Positions 9,472 through 18,092 of a stretch of DNA of 64,000 nucleotides are shown piece after piece; the stretch's first letter is position 1, and the number at the start of each line of letters is the position of its first letter. The DNA lies in contig CADAQM010000015.1 of NCBI GenBank assembly GCA_902790135.1, forward strand, positions 26,200 to 90,199, written 5' to 3'. Source of the DNA: an uncultured Coriobacteriaceae bacterium. GTDB lineage: Bacteria; Actinomycetota; Coriobacteriia; Coriobacteriales; Atopobiaceae. The translations under genes and the position numbers were made by a program. The notes under the pieces were generated by a model, which was not told the DNA's origin, ran no database searches, and was given only the letters and a program-made list of their open reading frames with translations.

Positions 9472-11181
9472 CTACTGGGCCGAGAGGACCTCTTGCTCGA
9501 CGGAGCGCGTGTCCATCTCCACGCCATACCAGATGGTCTCGCTCTCGGCGGCCTGCTCTAGGATCATGCCCAGGCCGCCGACGATCTTGCAGCCTGCGCC
9601 AACCGCGTCCCGCAGCAGCTGCGTGATGCGCGGAAGGTAGATGACGTCGGCCACGGCGAGGCCCTCGTGGAGCAGCGCCGGATCCACGAGCGTGTCGGTG
9701 CTCTGCTCGCCCATGCCCACCGACGTGCTGTTCACCAGCACCGTTGCCTGGTCGATGCACGCCTTGAGCTGCGCGGCATCTCCCAGGTCGCGGCAGTTGA
9801 CCTGGCAGGAGCAGCGCTCGGCCAGCCGCGCCTGCAGGCGCTCGGCGTTCTGCCAGCTCGAGCGCCCCGGACGGCAGAACACGTCGATGCGCTCGGCCCC
9901 GTCGAGTGCCGCCTGCACCAGCACGGCACTCCCCGCGCCGCCGCAGCCCAAAAGCACCATGCGAGCACCCTCGCTCGCAACGCCGTGGGCGCGCAGGTTA
10001 CGCATGAAGCCCGCGCCGTCGGTGTTGTGGCCGCAGAGCCTGCCGTCGCGCTTGCTGATGACGTTGACGGCACCGATGAGCTCGGCCGCGACGTCCATCT
10101 CGTCGAGCAGGGGGATGACCGCCTGCTTGAAGGGCATGGTCACGTTTGCGCCGTCCCAGCCCTCCATGGCGCGCATGGCGCCCAGCACGGAGGGCAGCTG
10201 CTCGTCGCTGGCAACGTCAAAGCACAGGTAGCGCGTGTCGATGCCGAGGCGCGCGAACGAGTGATTGTGCATGGCCGGCGAGAGCGAGTGGCCCGTGGGA
10301 TTGCCCAGAAGGCAGATCATATGCGTGTGGCCACTGATCTCCTTGGGAGCCGCGGGAGGCGCGGGCTCAGCGGGACGAGGCGCCTCGTCTGCCGTGTCGT
10401 CTGCGGCGGGCTCGTCCGGCGCGGTCATGTTGCGATGGATTGCCTCGAGCACCGGCAGCGCCTGGGAGAGCTCCACCTGGCCCGGTGCCGACGCACGGCC
10501 GAGCGCGCAGAACGTGAGCGCACTGCCAAACACCTCGCCCGACAGGCGCGAGTTGGTGCCCGAGGCGCCCATGGCCATCGTCAGCAGCGGCACGTCGAGC
10601 TGCTCGCGCGCCTGCGACGTGGCGCGCATGAGGTCGTGGGTCTCCTGGTTGCTCTTTGACATGGCCGCCAGCTTGGGAATGTCCGCACCGAGCCCTGCCA
10701 TGTGCACCAGCTGCGCACTCATCCAGTCGACGGAGGGCATGGCCGCAAAGTCGTGATGGGAGACGATGGTACGCACGCCATTGTCGTGCGCAAGCTTTGC
10801 CAGAGCGCCCACCAGGCGGTCGCCGAGGCCGATCTCCACGTCCACGAGATCCGCGCCGCGCGCCGTGATGACGGCGCAGGTCAGGAGCATCGCGCGCTCG
10901 GGGGCCAGCTCGATGTGGCCACCCTGGTCCTTGGAGCGCAGCGTAAAGATGAGCGGCGTGTCGGGCAGGGCGCTCATGAGCTCGCGACTCGTGGCAATGA
11001 CCGCCACCTCGCTGTCGAGCGACCCAAAGAAGTCCGCGCGCCACTCCAGGCAGTCCGCGCCGGCCGCGACGGCGCGTTTGGCCGTGGCAAGCAGGCCCTC
11101 TCGGTCGGCATCCATCAGCGAGACGATCGTCTTCGTCCGGCCTTCTCCGATACGCACACCCTTGATCTCGAGCACTGCCAT
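9472..11181 (-). CDS. aroDE: Fused 3-dehydroquinate dehydratase (AroD) - shikimate dehydrogenase (AroE)
   Basis: A 569-residue bifunctional enzyme for steps 3 and 4 of the shikimate pathway. Residues 1-250 are type I dehydroquinase: ECRADF-like LEWRADFF, the catalytic histidine region SHHDF (about 142-146) and the Schiff-base Lys170 in PKLAAM. A flexible Ala/Pro-rich linker covers about 252-284. Residues 286-569 are shikimate dehydrogenase: GNPTGHSLSPAMHN, catalytic Lys352 in NVTMPFK, NTDG, the nucleotide-binding LLGCGGAGSA and the C-terminal GLGMILEQA. The gene ends 25 bp before the UvrA-like gene on the same strand. Confidence 0.9.
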   Translation of the reverse strand: MAVLEIKGVRIGEGRTKTIVSLMDADREGLLATAKRAVAAGADCLEWRADFFGSLDSEVAVIATSRELMSALPDTPLIFTLRSKDQGGHIELAPERAMLLTCAVITARGADLVDVEIGLGDRLVGALAKLAHDNGVRTIVSHHDFAAMPSVDWMSAQLVHMAGLGADIPKLAAMSKSNQETHDLMRATSQAREQLDVPLLTMAMGASGTNSRLSGEVFGSALTFCALGRASAPGQVELSQALPVLEAIHRNMTAPDEPAADDTADEAPRPAEPAPPAAPKEISGHTHMICLLGNPTGHSLSPAMHNHSFARLGIDTRYLCFDVASDEQLPSVLGAMRAMEGWDGANVTMPFKQAVIPLLDEMDVAAELIGAVNVISKRDGRLCGHNTDGAGFMRNLRAHGVASEGARMVLLGCGGAGSAVLVQAALDGAERIDVFCRPGRSSWQNAERLQARLAERCSCQVNCRDLGDAAQLKACIDQATVLVNSTSVGMGEQSTDTLVDPALLHEGLAVADVIYLPRITQLLRDAVGAGCKIVGGLGMILEQAAESETIWYGVEMDTRSVEQEVLSAQ

Positions 11182-11361
11182 GAGAACCTCCTGCCGCAAT
11201 TTGCATCAGACAATCTTACCGCATGGGTCACAGGCAGAAAGCGGGTACCCGGGCGCTGGGACAGGTCCGCCCCAACGTGAACAATCAGCCACAAATGAGA
11301 GCCCCTCGACTCGCATAGGTACAATAGACCGACAAGGTAGTGACCCACCAACGGAGGCCCC

Positions 11362-12561
11362 ATGAGCAAGATCGAGATGAAGACCCCGCTCGTCGAGATG
11401 GACGGCGACGAGATGACCCGCATCATCTGGCAGATGATCAAGGACGAGCTGATCTGCCCGTTTGTCGACCTCAAGACCGAGTACTACGACCTCGGGCTCG
11501 AGAACCGCGAGGCCACGGGCGACCAGGTCACCGTCGACTCCGCTGAGGCCACCAAGCGTCTGGGCGTTGCCGTCAAGTGCGCGACCATCACCCCCAACGC
11601 CGCACGCATGGACGAGTATCACCTGAGCAACATGTGGAAGAGCCCCAACGGCACCATCCGCGCCATCCTCGACGGCACCGTGTTCCGCGCGCCCATCGTA
11701 GTCAAGGGCATCGAGCCGTACGTGCGCACCTGGAAGAAGCCTATCACCATCGCCCGCCACGCCTACGGTGACGTGTACAAGAACACCGAGCTGCGCATTC
11801 CCGCGCCGGGCAAGGTCGAGCTGGTCTACACGCCCGCGGACGGCGGCGAGGAGGTGCGCGCCACGGTGCAGGAGTTTGACCAGCCGGGCATCGCGCAGGG
11901 CATCCACAACCTCGACGCGTCCATCGCCAGCTTCGCGCGTGCCAGCTTCGAGTACGCCCTCTCCACGGGCCAAGACATCTGGTTTGCCTCCAAGGACACC
12001 ATCTCCAAGACCTACGACCACCGCTTCAAGGACATCTTCCAAGAGATCTTCGACCAGGAGTACAAGGCGCGCTTCGACGAGGCCGGCATCGAGTACTTCT
12101 ACACGCTCATCGACGACGCGGTCGCACGCGTGATTCGCAGCGAGGGCGGCTTCATCTGGGCCTGCAAGAACTACGACGGCGACGTGATGAGCGACATGCT
12201 CTCCACAGCATTCGGCAGCCTTGCCATGATGACCAGCGTGCTGGTGAGCCCGCATGGTTACTTTGAGTACGAGGCGGCCCACGGAACCGTACAGCGCCAC
12301 TACTACAAGCATCTCGCCGGCGAGGAGACGTCCACCAACTCGGTGGCCACGATCTTCGCCTGGACCGGAGCCCTACGTAAGCGCGGCGAGCTCGACGAGC
12401 TGCCCGAGCTGGTTGCCTTTGCCGATCGCCTCGAGCAGGCCACGATTGCCACGATCGAAGCGGGCGAGATGACTGGCGACCTCGCCGCGATCACCACGCT
12501 CGAGAACCCCACCAAGCTCAACACGCGCGACTTCATCATGGCCGTCGCCGGACGCCTGTAG
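11362..12561 (+). CDS. icd: NADP-dependent isocitrate dehydrogenase (eukaryote-type, homodimeric)
   Basis: A 399-residue enzyme that oxidises isocitrate to 2-oxoglutarate with NADP. The N-terminus ([21 protein letters not shown]) and the segments [29 protein letters not shown] and [12 protein letters not shown] are typical of the IDH family shared with eukaryotes, not of the E. coli Icd type. Start follows CGGAGG. It is a single-gene unit divergent from aroDE; a hairpin follows. In an anaerobe with a partial TCA cycle it would supply 2-oxoglutarate and NADPH for glutamate synthesis. Confidence 0.93.
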   Translation: MSKIEMKTPLVEMDGDEMTRIIWQMIKDELICPFVDLKTEYYDLGLENREATGDQVTVDSAEATKRLGVAVKCATITPNAARMDEYHLSNMWKSPNGTIRAILDGTVFRAPIVVKGIEPYVRTWKKPITIARHAYGDVYKNTELRIPAPGKVELVYTPADGGEEVRATVQEFDQPGIAQGIHNLDASIASFARASFEYALSTGQDIWFASKDTISKTYDHRFKDIFQEIFDQEYKARFDEAGIEYFYTLIDDAVARVIRSEGGFIWACKNYDGDVMSDMLSTAFGSLAMMTSVLVSPHGYFEYEAAHGTVQRHYYKHLAGEETSTNSVATIFAWTGALRKRGELDELPELVAFADRLEQATIATIEAGEMTGDLAAITTLENPTKLNTRDFIMAVAGRL

Positions 12562-12594
12562 GCGTAGCAACGCTCGCGCATATCGCACGAAAAG

Positions 12595-12626
12595 GGGCTG
12601 CCTCTGACATGGGTCTGAGGCAGCCC
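12595..12626 (+). terminator. Hairpin after icd
   Basis: A perfect 10-bp stem, GGGCTGCCTC with GAGGCAGCCC, and a 12-nt loop begin about 30 bp after the icd stop. The T-run after it is weak (TCCTC). Confidence 0.6.
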
Positions 12627-12759
12627 TCCTCACGACAGCGACGCCCTCAAAGCCTCGGAATCTTTTGTTATTGCCAGCATGTCATTAGGTCAATCCGACG
12701 AGAATGCACTACAATGACGTCGTTAATATCTTGTGCGCGATTATCTAAGGACTGCAACA

Positions 12760-13203
12760 ATGTCGGACGAGACCCAAGACTTCAATCCCCTAAGCCTGGA
12801 CAACCAGCTCTGCTTCCCCCTGTACGCCGCGTCGCGCGAGCTCACGCGGCACTACAAGCCATTTCTTGACCCCCTGGGACTCACCTATCCCCAGTATGTG
12901 ACCATGATGGCGCTCTGGGAGCATGACGAGGTGAAGGTCGGCGAGCTGGGCGAGCGCGTGCATCTGGACTCCGCGACGCTTACCCCGCTGCTCAAGCGCC
13001 TCGAGGCGCATGGCTACGTGTCGCGCAGGCGCTCCACATCGGACGAGCGCGCGGTGATCGTGTCGCTCACCGACGAGGGCCGCAAGCTTCGCGAGCGCGC
13101 GCTCAGCGTGCCGAGCTGCATCGTCGGCTGCATCTCCATGGATGTCGAGGAGGCACTGCAGCTAAAGGCGCTGCTCGAGAAGCTCCTCGCCGGCCTCAAC
13201 TAG
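12760..13203 (+). CDS. ohrR: OhrR-type MarR family peroxide-sensing repressor
   Basis: A 147-residue MarR-family regulator with a winged helix ([22 protein letters not shown]). The N-terminal [15 protein letters not shown] contains Cys18, at the position of the OhrR sensing cysteine that reacts with organic hydroperoxides. Two further cysteines, Cys120 and Cys124, could form the inter-subunit disulfide of 2-Cys OhrR proteins. The start is the ATG after TAAGGA; an upstream in-frame ATG at 12733 lacks a ribosome-binding site. The usual partner ohr (peroxidase) is not adjacent. Confidence 0.8.
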   Translation: MSDETQDFNPLSLDNQLCFPLYAASRELTRHYKPFLDPLGLTYPQYVTMMALWEHDEVKVGELGERVHLDSATLTPLLKRLEAHGYVSRRRSTSDERAVIVSLTDEGRKLRERALSVPSCIVGCISMDVEEALQLKALLEKLLAGLN

Positions 13204-13213
13204 CTGACAAGAT

Positions 13214-13242
13214 CGGTCCCCGATGCTGGGCATCGGGGACCG
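13214..13242. terminator. Strong hairpin between ohrR and the opposing gene
   Basis: A perfect 13-bp stem (CGGTCCCCGATGC with GCATCGGGGACCG) with a 3-nt loop sits between two convergent genes. No T-run on either side. Confidence 0.55.
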
Positions 13243-13282
13243 ACACATGAACGTTCGCCTGTCGTTTGGACGCGTTGCCGCG

Positions 13283-14041
13283 TTACTTGCTGTCTCCCAG
13301 CGCGTCGAACTCCGCTGCCACCTCGTCCCATGCCGGATCGTTGACAAAGGTGGGCACCTGGGTCGGAGCCGGGGTCGCACCCGCACCGGGGTCGAGCACC
13401 GTGGTCGGCGGGGCAGCTTCCACCGCTGTCGTCACGGTTGTCATGTCGGGAACATCGGAGTAGTCCGGTTCGGCGGTGACCGTGGTCGGATCGGCCGCCA
13501 TCTGCTCCTGCTGCTTGCCCAAAAGCGAGCCCGCCACCAGCGCCCGCGTCGCCATGAACAGGAACAGGCCCGCGATCACGCACATGCCGTTCACGTCGAA
13601 GCTCATGACCGCCATGGGAGAGCCGCCCCTCTGGATGGCCATGACGACCTTGGCGATGTTGCCCGCCAGCGTGGGCAAGAAGCCCAGCAGCATGAACAGG
13701 AACGCGATGAACTTGAGCTGACGGAGCTGTCCGGTGCGGAAGGCGTCGTCCTTCTTGGACATCTTGCGGAACATCAGAATCCCAAGCAGGCCGATGAGCA
13801 CAAACAGCACGGCCCTTGTCGCGCACTCGGCAAGCGCCAGATAGGTGTCGCTTAGCGTCGGGACGATGACGTACAGTGCGCGGACCATCAGCTCCGGCAG
13901 GCGCGTATTGGTGGCGACAATCGCGGCGACGCCCGCATACATCAACCCGATAAGCAGCATGATCACCGACAGGACGGAGCCCGCCTTGCACGCCTTGTGG
14001 AGCCGCTCCCGCACGACCTCCCTGCTAACGTAATCTGCCAT
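13283..14041 (-). CDS. Four-TM membrane protein, DUF2975-like
   Basis: A 252-residue protein with four hydrophobic segments (about residues 20-45, 73-90, 109-130 and 145-165). A cytosolic loop reads FRKMSKKDDAFRTGQLRQLKFIA, resembling DUF2975 membrane proteins. A long Pro/Thr/Ala-rich acidic C-terminal tail follows (about 180-252). The family's role is unknown, though members often sit with small HTH regulators. The gene is convergent with ohrR; nothing in the sequence links them functionally. Confidence 0.65.
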   Translation of the reverse strand: MADYVSREVVRERLHKACKAGSVLSVIMLLIGLMYAGVAAIVATNTRLPELMVRALYVIVPTLSDTYLALAECATRAVLFVLIGLLGILMFRKMSKKDDAFRTGQLRQLKFIAFLFMLLGFLPTLAGNIAKVVMAIQRGGSPMAVMSFDVNGMCVIAGLFLFMATRALVAGSLLGKQQEQMAADPTTVTAEPDYSDVPDMTTVTTAVEAAPPTTVLDPGAGATPAPTQVPTFVNDPAWDEVAAEFDALGDSK

Positions 14042-14116
14042 GTCGTACCTCCCGTTGCTGTGTGTTCCTGCTGCGTTGCTGCCGTTTCTCTCATTGGGAC
14101 GGAGCGAAGTCCGTGC

Positions 14117-14599
14117 CTACACCACGGCCTCCTCAGGCAGCTCGATCTGGCGATATGACACGCCGCAGCGATCGAGCACCGCCTTGGAAATGAGGTTGCC
14201 CTCGGTGCCGTTGTACTTGTCATCCAGATATATCACCTCGCCGATACCAGCCTGTACCAGCGTCTTTGCGCACTCTTGACAGGGGAACAGCGTGACGTAG
14301 GCGCGAGCGCCCGCCATGTCCTTGAGCGATCCACGGTAGTTGAGGATGGCGTTTGCCTCCGCGTGGATCACGTAGCTGTGCTTGTCGCGCAGGGGGTCGT
14401 CCGAGGCGTCCCACGGAAACTCATCGTCCTCGAGGCCAATGGGCGTGCCGTTGTAGCCCACCGAGAGGATGCGGTTGTCGCTGCCGGCGATGCAGGCACC
14501 AACCTGCGTGTTGGGGTCCTTGCTACGCATGCTCGCCGCTATGGCCACCCGCATGAAGAACTCGTCCCACGAGATGACATCCGAACGCTTGCCAGGCAT
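14117..14599 (-). CDS. Deoxycytidylate (dCMP) deaminase family protein
   Basis: A 160-residue zinc-dependent deaminase with HAEANAI (zinc His and catalytic Glu, about residues 79-85) and PCQEC (zinc Cys pair, about 107-111). The N-terminal SWDEFFMRVAIAASMRSKDPNTQVGACI is typical of dCMP deaminase and the related ComEB. dCMP deaminase makes dUMP for thymidylate synthesis. The start follows GGGGAGGGAAC. It is divergent from the ornithine cyclodeaminase gene. Confidence 0.85.
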   Translation of the reverse strand: MPGKRSDVISWDEFFMRVAIAASMRSKDPNTQVGACIAGSDNRILSVGYNGTPIGLEDDEFPWDASDDPLRDKHSYVIHAEANAILNYRGSLKDMAGARAYVTLFPCQECAKTLVQAGIGEVIYLDDKYNGTEGNLISKAVLDRCGVSYRQIELPEEAVV

Positions 14600-14790
14600 T
14601 GTTCCCTCCCCCTCACGTTGTGACGACCCCTCACATGATAGTAGAACGGACACGTACCGTAGCCAGCGCTTTCGCCTTTGATAACGAGCTGTTACCCACT
14701 TGTCGCATAATACGTGAAGCCATTGACCGAAACGGTCATTTGGAGTTTGCTATCACCTGCCATCGCTTCGCATGCAGCATAGGAGTCTCT

Positions 14791-15894
14791 ATGTCCTTTT
14801 CTCTGCCCACCTATACGGCCCCTGACTTCGACAAGCCCTACTACCGGCATGTGCCGGACGTTCAGTGGGCTGTATGCGACATGGACGGCGTCGCGCCGGC
14901 AGGCTTCCATAGCACCTCGATGCATCCCGAGTACTTCAAGATCGACGGGCAGTGGCGTCTGTTGCCCGACATCATGATGGACGACGTCGTGCGTCTCACG
15001 TCGAAGGGTGAGCTGGAGGTCGTTCCCGGCCGCAGCCTGCGCAGGGGCGATCGCGTAGCCCTCGGCCGCAGCGACCACGGCGAGGAGGGCATCCTCGTCT
15101 GGACGATGGGCTTCGAGACGGTATCTGAGTCATCTGGCGACGCTTTTGCCTTTCGCCAGAGCCGCAGCCGCGAGACCTCCTACTCGCGCGATTACGACCG
15201 CCTCGTCGAGCTGCTCGAGTGCGAGAAGGCCACTGGCGGCAACGTGCTGTGGGTGATGGGACCGGCCTTCACCTTTGATGCGGCCGCACGTCATGCCATG
15301 CAGTGCATGGTGGAGGCGGGCTACGTGGACGGCGTGCTCGGCGGCAACGCCCTGGCGACGCACGACCTCGAGGGTGCCCTGATGCACACCGCGCTCGGGC
15401 AGGACATCTACACCCAGGAGTCCATGCCCCAGGGGCACTACAACCACATCGACGTCATCAACGAGGTGCGTCGCTCCGGCTCGGTCCCCCAGTTCATCGA
15501 GGACCACAACATCGATAACGGCATCATGTATGCGCTGGTCAAGCACAACGTTCCCTTTGTGCTGGCGGGCTCCATCCGCGACGACGGCCCCCTGCCCGAG
15601 GTGTTTGGCGACGCATATGACGCACAGGATGCCATGTGCACCCTCATCCGCAAGTCGACGACGATCATCTGCATGGCCACGATGCTGCACTCGATCGCCA
15701 CGGGCAACCTCGCCGCGTCGTACTGCCTCACTCCCGAGGGCGACGTGCGCCCCAAGTTCTTCTACGCGGTGGACGCCACCGAGTTCGCGGTCAACAAGCT
15801 GCGCGATCGAGGCAGCCTGTCGGCCACGACCATCGTCACGAACGCGCGCGACTTCATCAACAACGTGGCACGTGGGGTTGGCGCCCTCAAGTAG
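14791..15894 (+). CDS. Archaeal-type ornithine cyclodeaminase (LOR/SDH-domain family)
   Basis: A 367-residue protein of the TIGR00300/LOR-SDH family, to which archaeal ornithine cyclodeaminase and the C-terminal part of cyanobacterial AgrE/ArgZ belong. Diagnostic stretches are GGNALATHDLEGALM, GHYNHIDVINEVRR, GIMYALVKHNVPFVLAGSIRDDGPLP and ATMLHSIATGN. These enzymes convert ornithine to proline with bound NAD. It is not the mu-crystallin-type enzyme usual in bacteria. The start is the ATG five bases after AGGAG; an in-frame extension upstream has no homology. No arginine or proline genes are adjacent. Confidence 0.8.
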   Translation: MSFSLPTYTAPDFDKPYYRHVPDVQWAVCDMDGVAPAGFHSTSMHPEYFKIDGQWRLLPDIMMDDVVRLTSKGELEVVPGRSLRRGDRVALGRSDHGEEGILVWTMGFETVSESSGDAFAFRQSRSRETSYSRDYDRLVELLECEKATGGNVLWVMGPAFTFDAAARHAMQCMVEAGYVDGVLGGNALATHDLEGALMHTALGQDIYTQESMPQGHYNHIDVINEVRRSGSVPQFIEDHNIDNGIMYALVKHNVPFVLAGSIRDDGPLPEVFGDAYDAQDAMCTLIRKSTTIICMATMLHSIATGNLAASYCLTPEGDVRPKFFYAVDATEFAVNKLRDRGSLSATTIVTNARDFINNVARGVGALK

Positions 15895-16047
15895 CACGTC
15901 AGAGAACGCGCTGAGAAAGATTCTTGCATTGTCGATAGCGCCGGCGCCATGACCGGCGATGCCAGCATGCCGCTACCGTTCTGTTTGACACTTCGGCTGT
16001 CACGAGGGGTCGACTGAGGGCAAGCGCATATTGAATCCTCGCCTGAA

Positions 16048-16102
16048 TTGACAGAATACTGTGTGTCGCATAGTATATCCGCATACTATGCGACACACAG
16101 TA
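16048..16102 (+). promoter_or_regulatory. Promoter with perfect 20-bp inverted-repeat operator (PadR autoregulation)
   Basis: A consensus -35 TTGACA (16048-16053) is 17 bp from a -10 TAGTAT (16071-16076). A perfect inverted repeat has arms at 16057-16076 and 16083-16102 (TACTGTGTGTCGCATAGTAT and its complement) with a 6-nt spacer. The left arm covers the spacer and -10, and the right arm covers the start region. This is the layout expected for autorepression by the PadR gene that begins 20 bp later. Confidence 0.8.
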
Positions 16103-16121
16103 ACTGGAAGGAGGGCAGTCG

Positions 16122-16436
16122 GTGGAATCTCAGCTCAAACGAGGGTTTCTAGAATTGTGCGTGTTAGCGACGCTTGCGCACGGCGATTCATATGGCTATC
16201 AGATCATCAAAGACATGCCTCGGGCGCTTGGGATGACCGAGTCGACCTTGTATCCCATTCTGCGTCGATTGAAGGCACAGGGTTCGCTGAGCGAAAACGC
16301 CCAGGAGCACGGGGGACGTACGCGCAAGTACTTCACCATCACCGATAAAGGGCGCCGGCAGCTGGACGAATTCGCCCAGGAAGAACAGGCCATTCAAGAG
16401 ATTCTGGCATATGTATTGAAAGGGGCGGCAAAGTGA
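16122..16436 (+). CDS. PadR family transcriptional regulator
   Basis: A 104-residue PadR-family repressor: LKRGFLELCVLATLAHGDSYGYQIIKDM, then the recognition helix MTESTLYPILRRLKAQG, and the wing with GGRTRKYFTITDKGRRQL. It starts with GTG after GGAAGGAGGG. The stop overlaps the next start (GTGA), so it is translationally coupled to a DUF1700 protein, a common pairing in which PadR controls its membrane partner. The perfect palindrome over the promoter is the likely operator. Codon use is AT-richer than the surrounding genes. Confidence 0.9.
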   Translation: MESQLKRGFLELCVLATLAHGDSYGYQIIKDMPRALGMTESTLYPILRRLKAQGSLSENAQEHGGRTRKYFTITDKGRRQLDEFAQEEQAIQEILAYVLKGAAK

Positions 16437-17275
16437 ACAAGATCGATTTTTTGCTGCAATTGAAAGACGCCCTGAACAAGGCGCATGTCCCGCAGAGCGA
16501 GGTGCACGACGCCGCTCAGTTCTACGCGGAATGCGTGGACGAGCGCATCGAGGAGGGTGCTACGGAAGCCGAAGCCGTCGAAGGGCTGGGAAGCATCGAT
16601 TCCATCGTTGAGGGCATCGTAGCCGACTTGCCCCAAGCATTTAGGGGAATCGGTCGCTTGGATTCGGGCAACAAGGCGTTGAAGGTGATCTTGTTGCTCT
16701 TGACGTTTCCCGTTTGGGGGAGCGTTCTGGTCTTTCTCGCTCTTGTAGCTGCGTCACTTGTTGCAGTGCTCTGGTCGCTATTGGCGGCAATGGCAGCGTT
16801 TTGGATTGCCTGCATTGCAGCAGGTCTGGCGGGTATCGCCTCACTGGTGCACGGCATCGCGAATGGCACCGGTCAGGCTGGTGCATTGGGCTTCGGCATT
16901 GGGATTGCACTCTCCGGTTTGGCCGTTGTGCTGCTACCGCTTATGGTGTACGTGTGTCGATGGCTGGTGTTTGCCACGGTGCGGTTCAACTTGTGGGTGT
17001 CGAGGCCGTTTATGAAAGCAAGCACGTACGAAAAAGGCTCGGCGTTCGCTGCGCGCATGAGGGGTGGGTGGCCGCACGTTCCGAAGACGTTGCTGATCGT
17101 TGGTCTTGCGCTGCTTCTGTTGGGCTCTGCCGTGGCCTTAGCGGTACTTGCAAGCTGTGGCTTCGAGCCTTGGACGCTTGCGCAGGCACCTTCGATAAAC
17201 CTGTTCGGACGGGACGTGTACCTGTTTCATTGGGAGCAGGACGGGACCGCGTTGTTCGTCGGCACTCTGTCTTAG
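16433..17275 (+). CDS. DUF1700/HAAS-domain membrane protein
   Basis: A 280-residue protein. Residues 1-65 form the HAAS/DUF1700 helical domain (FLLQLKDALNKAHVPQSEVHDAAQFYAECVDERIEEG...AVEGLGSID). Four to five hydrophobic segments follow (about 85-110, 115-140, 155-180, 220-245). Such proteins are usually encoded right after a PadR regulator, as here with a 4-bp overlap. The exact role is unknown; membrane-stress or antimicrobial sensing has been suggested for relatives. Frequent TTG leucine and GGT glycine codons differ from neighbours and suggest transfer. Confidence 0.75.
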   Translation: MNKIDFLLQLKDALNKAHVPQSEVHDAAQFYAECVDERIEEGATEAEAVEGLGSIDSIVEGIVADLPQAFRGIGRLDSGNKALKVILLLLTFPVWGSVLVFLALVAASLVAVLWSLLAAMAAFWIACIAAGLAGIASLVHGIANGTGQAGALGFGIGIALSGLAVVLLPLMVYVCRWLVFATVRFNLWVSRPFMKASTYEKGSAFAARMRGGWPHVPKTLLIVGLALLLLGSAVALAVLASCGFEPWTLAQAPSINLFGRDVYLFHWEQDGTALFVGTLS

Positions 17276-17312
17276 GTGAGCTGCGTCCCAAAACTTGGAC
17301 GAAAAACAAGCG

Positions 17313-17400
17313 TCAGGCTACGAGGGACTGACTCCGGAACTCCTCTGAGGTCAGTCCCTTCAATCTAGCTTGCCTCCTCCTCGTGTTCCGGTGGACCGCG
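17313..17400 (-). pseudogene. IS3-family transposase (OrfB) C-terminal remnant
   Basis: Read on the minus strand, the segment ending at 17313 encodes HRNTRRRQARLKGLTSEEF, then RSQSLVA and a stop. This matches the extreme C-terminus of IS3-family OrfB transposases (consensus WYNTRRRQ-RLKGLTPEEYR). Nothing of the DDE catalytic core remains. The sequence after the stop could be the IS end. It marks a past insertion beside the AT-richer PadR pair. Confidence 0.65.
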
Positions 17401-17550
17401 CAGACGATTCGCCCGCAACTCAACCCTATGGGACGAGCATCCTGCCTACACGGCACCCCCATCTGTCAGGCAGAACTCCGCGGTGGGCAATCTGGTATGA
17501 TTCTAAGTTACGTAGTTTTGCTCGGATTATCAGATAGGGGGTTTGATTCC

Positions 17551-18048
17551 ATGCAAAAGAAGATCAGCAATCTGCCATTCAAAGGAACAAAAGAGCAGGA
17601 AGACGAGCTGAAAGCCGTCATCGCTGAGCACTGCCACGACAAGAGCAACGTCATGGTGGTCATGCAGAAGGCACAGGACATCTACGGCTACCTGCCCATC
17701 GAGGTGCAGGAGATGATTGCCGACGGAATGGGCGTGCCTCTGGAGAAGGTCTACGGCGTGGCAACGTTCTATGCCCAGTTCGCGCTCTCGCCCAAGGGTG
17801 AGTACAACATCTCCGTCTGCCTCGGCACCGCCTGCTACGTCAAGGGCTCCGGCAACGTCCTCGAGCGCCTCAAGGAGAAGCTCGGCATCGACGTGGGCGA
17901 GTGCACGCCCGACGAGAGGTTCTCGCTCGAGGCCTGCCGCTGCATCGGCGCCTGCGGCCTGGCACCCGTCCTGACCGTCAACGACGAGGTCTACGGCCGT
18001 CTCGTTCCCGATGACGTGGACGACATTCTGGCCAAGTACGCCAAGTAA
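17551..18048 (+). CDS. NuoE-like [2Fe-2S] subunit of NAD(P)-linked [FeFe] hydrogenase (HndA/HydC type)
   Basis: A 165-residue NuoE/HydC-type subunit. The thioredoxin-like [2Fe-2S] ligands are C-x4-C (CLGTAC, about residues 91-96) and C-x3-C (CRCIGAC, about 130-136). In bifurcating hydrogenases it passes electrons in the NADH branch to the NuoF-like subunit. It is the first gene of a ten-gene same-strand cluster ending with hydA, which sets its role. The start at 17551 follows ATAGGGGGTTTG; in-frame codons upstream run into the IS remnant and are not used. Confidence 0.85.
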   Translation: MQKKISNLPFKGTKEQEDELKAVIAEHCHDKSNVMVVMQKAQDIYGYLPIEVQEMIADGMGVPLEKVYGVATFYAQFALSPKGEYNISVCLGTACYVKGSGNVLERLKEKLGIDVGECTPDERFSLEACRCIGACGLAPVLTVNDEVYGRLVPDDVDDILAKYAK

Positions 18049-18092
18049 CCATCCGACACAAACGACGCGGTCACGCCTTAAGGGACAAGAAC

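Noticed and set aside
7893..9626. 577-residue plus-strand frame opposite the UvrA-like gene
   Set aside because: The composition is typical of an antisense shadow (His/Arg/Ala/Gly-rich, no domains), and the minus strand encodes a full UvrA-type ATPase.
17324..17358. Hairpin GGGACTGAC/GTCAGTCCC that looks like a terminator after the DUF1700 gene
   Set aside because: It lies inside the coding remnant of an IS3 transposase, so the symmetry is better explained as part of that sequence. No T-run follows.
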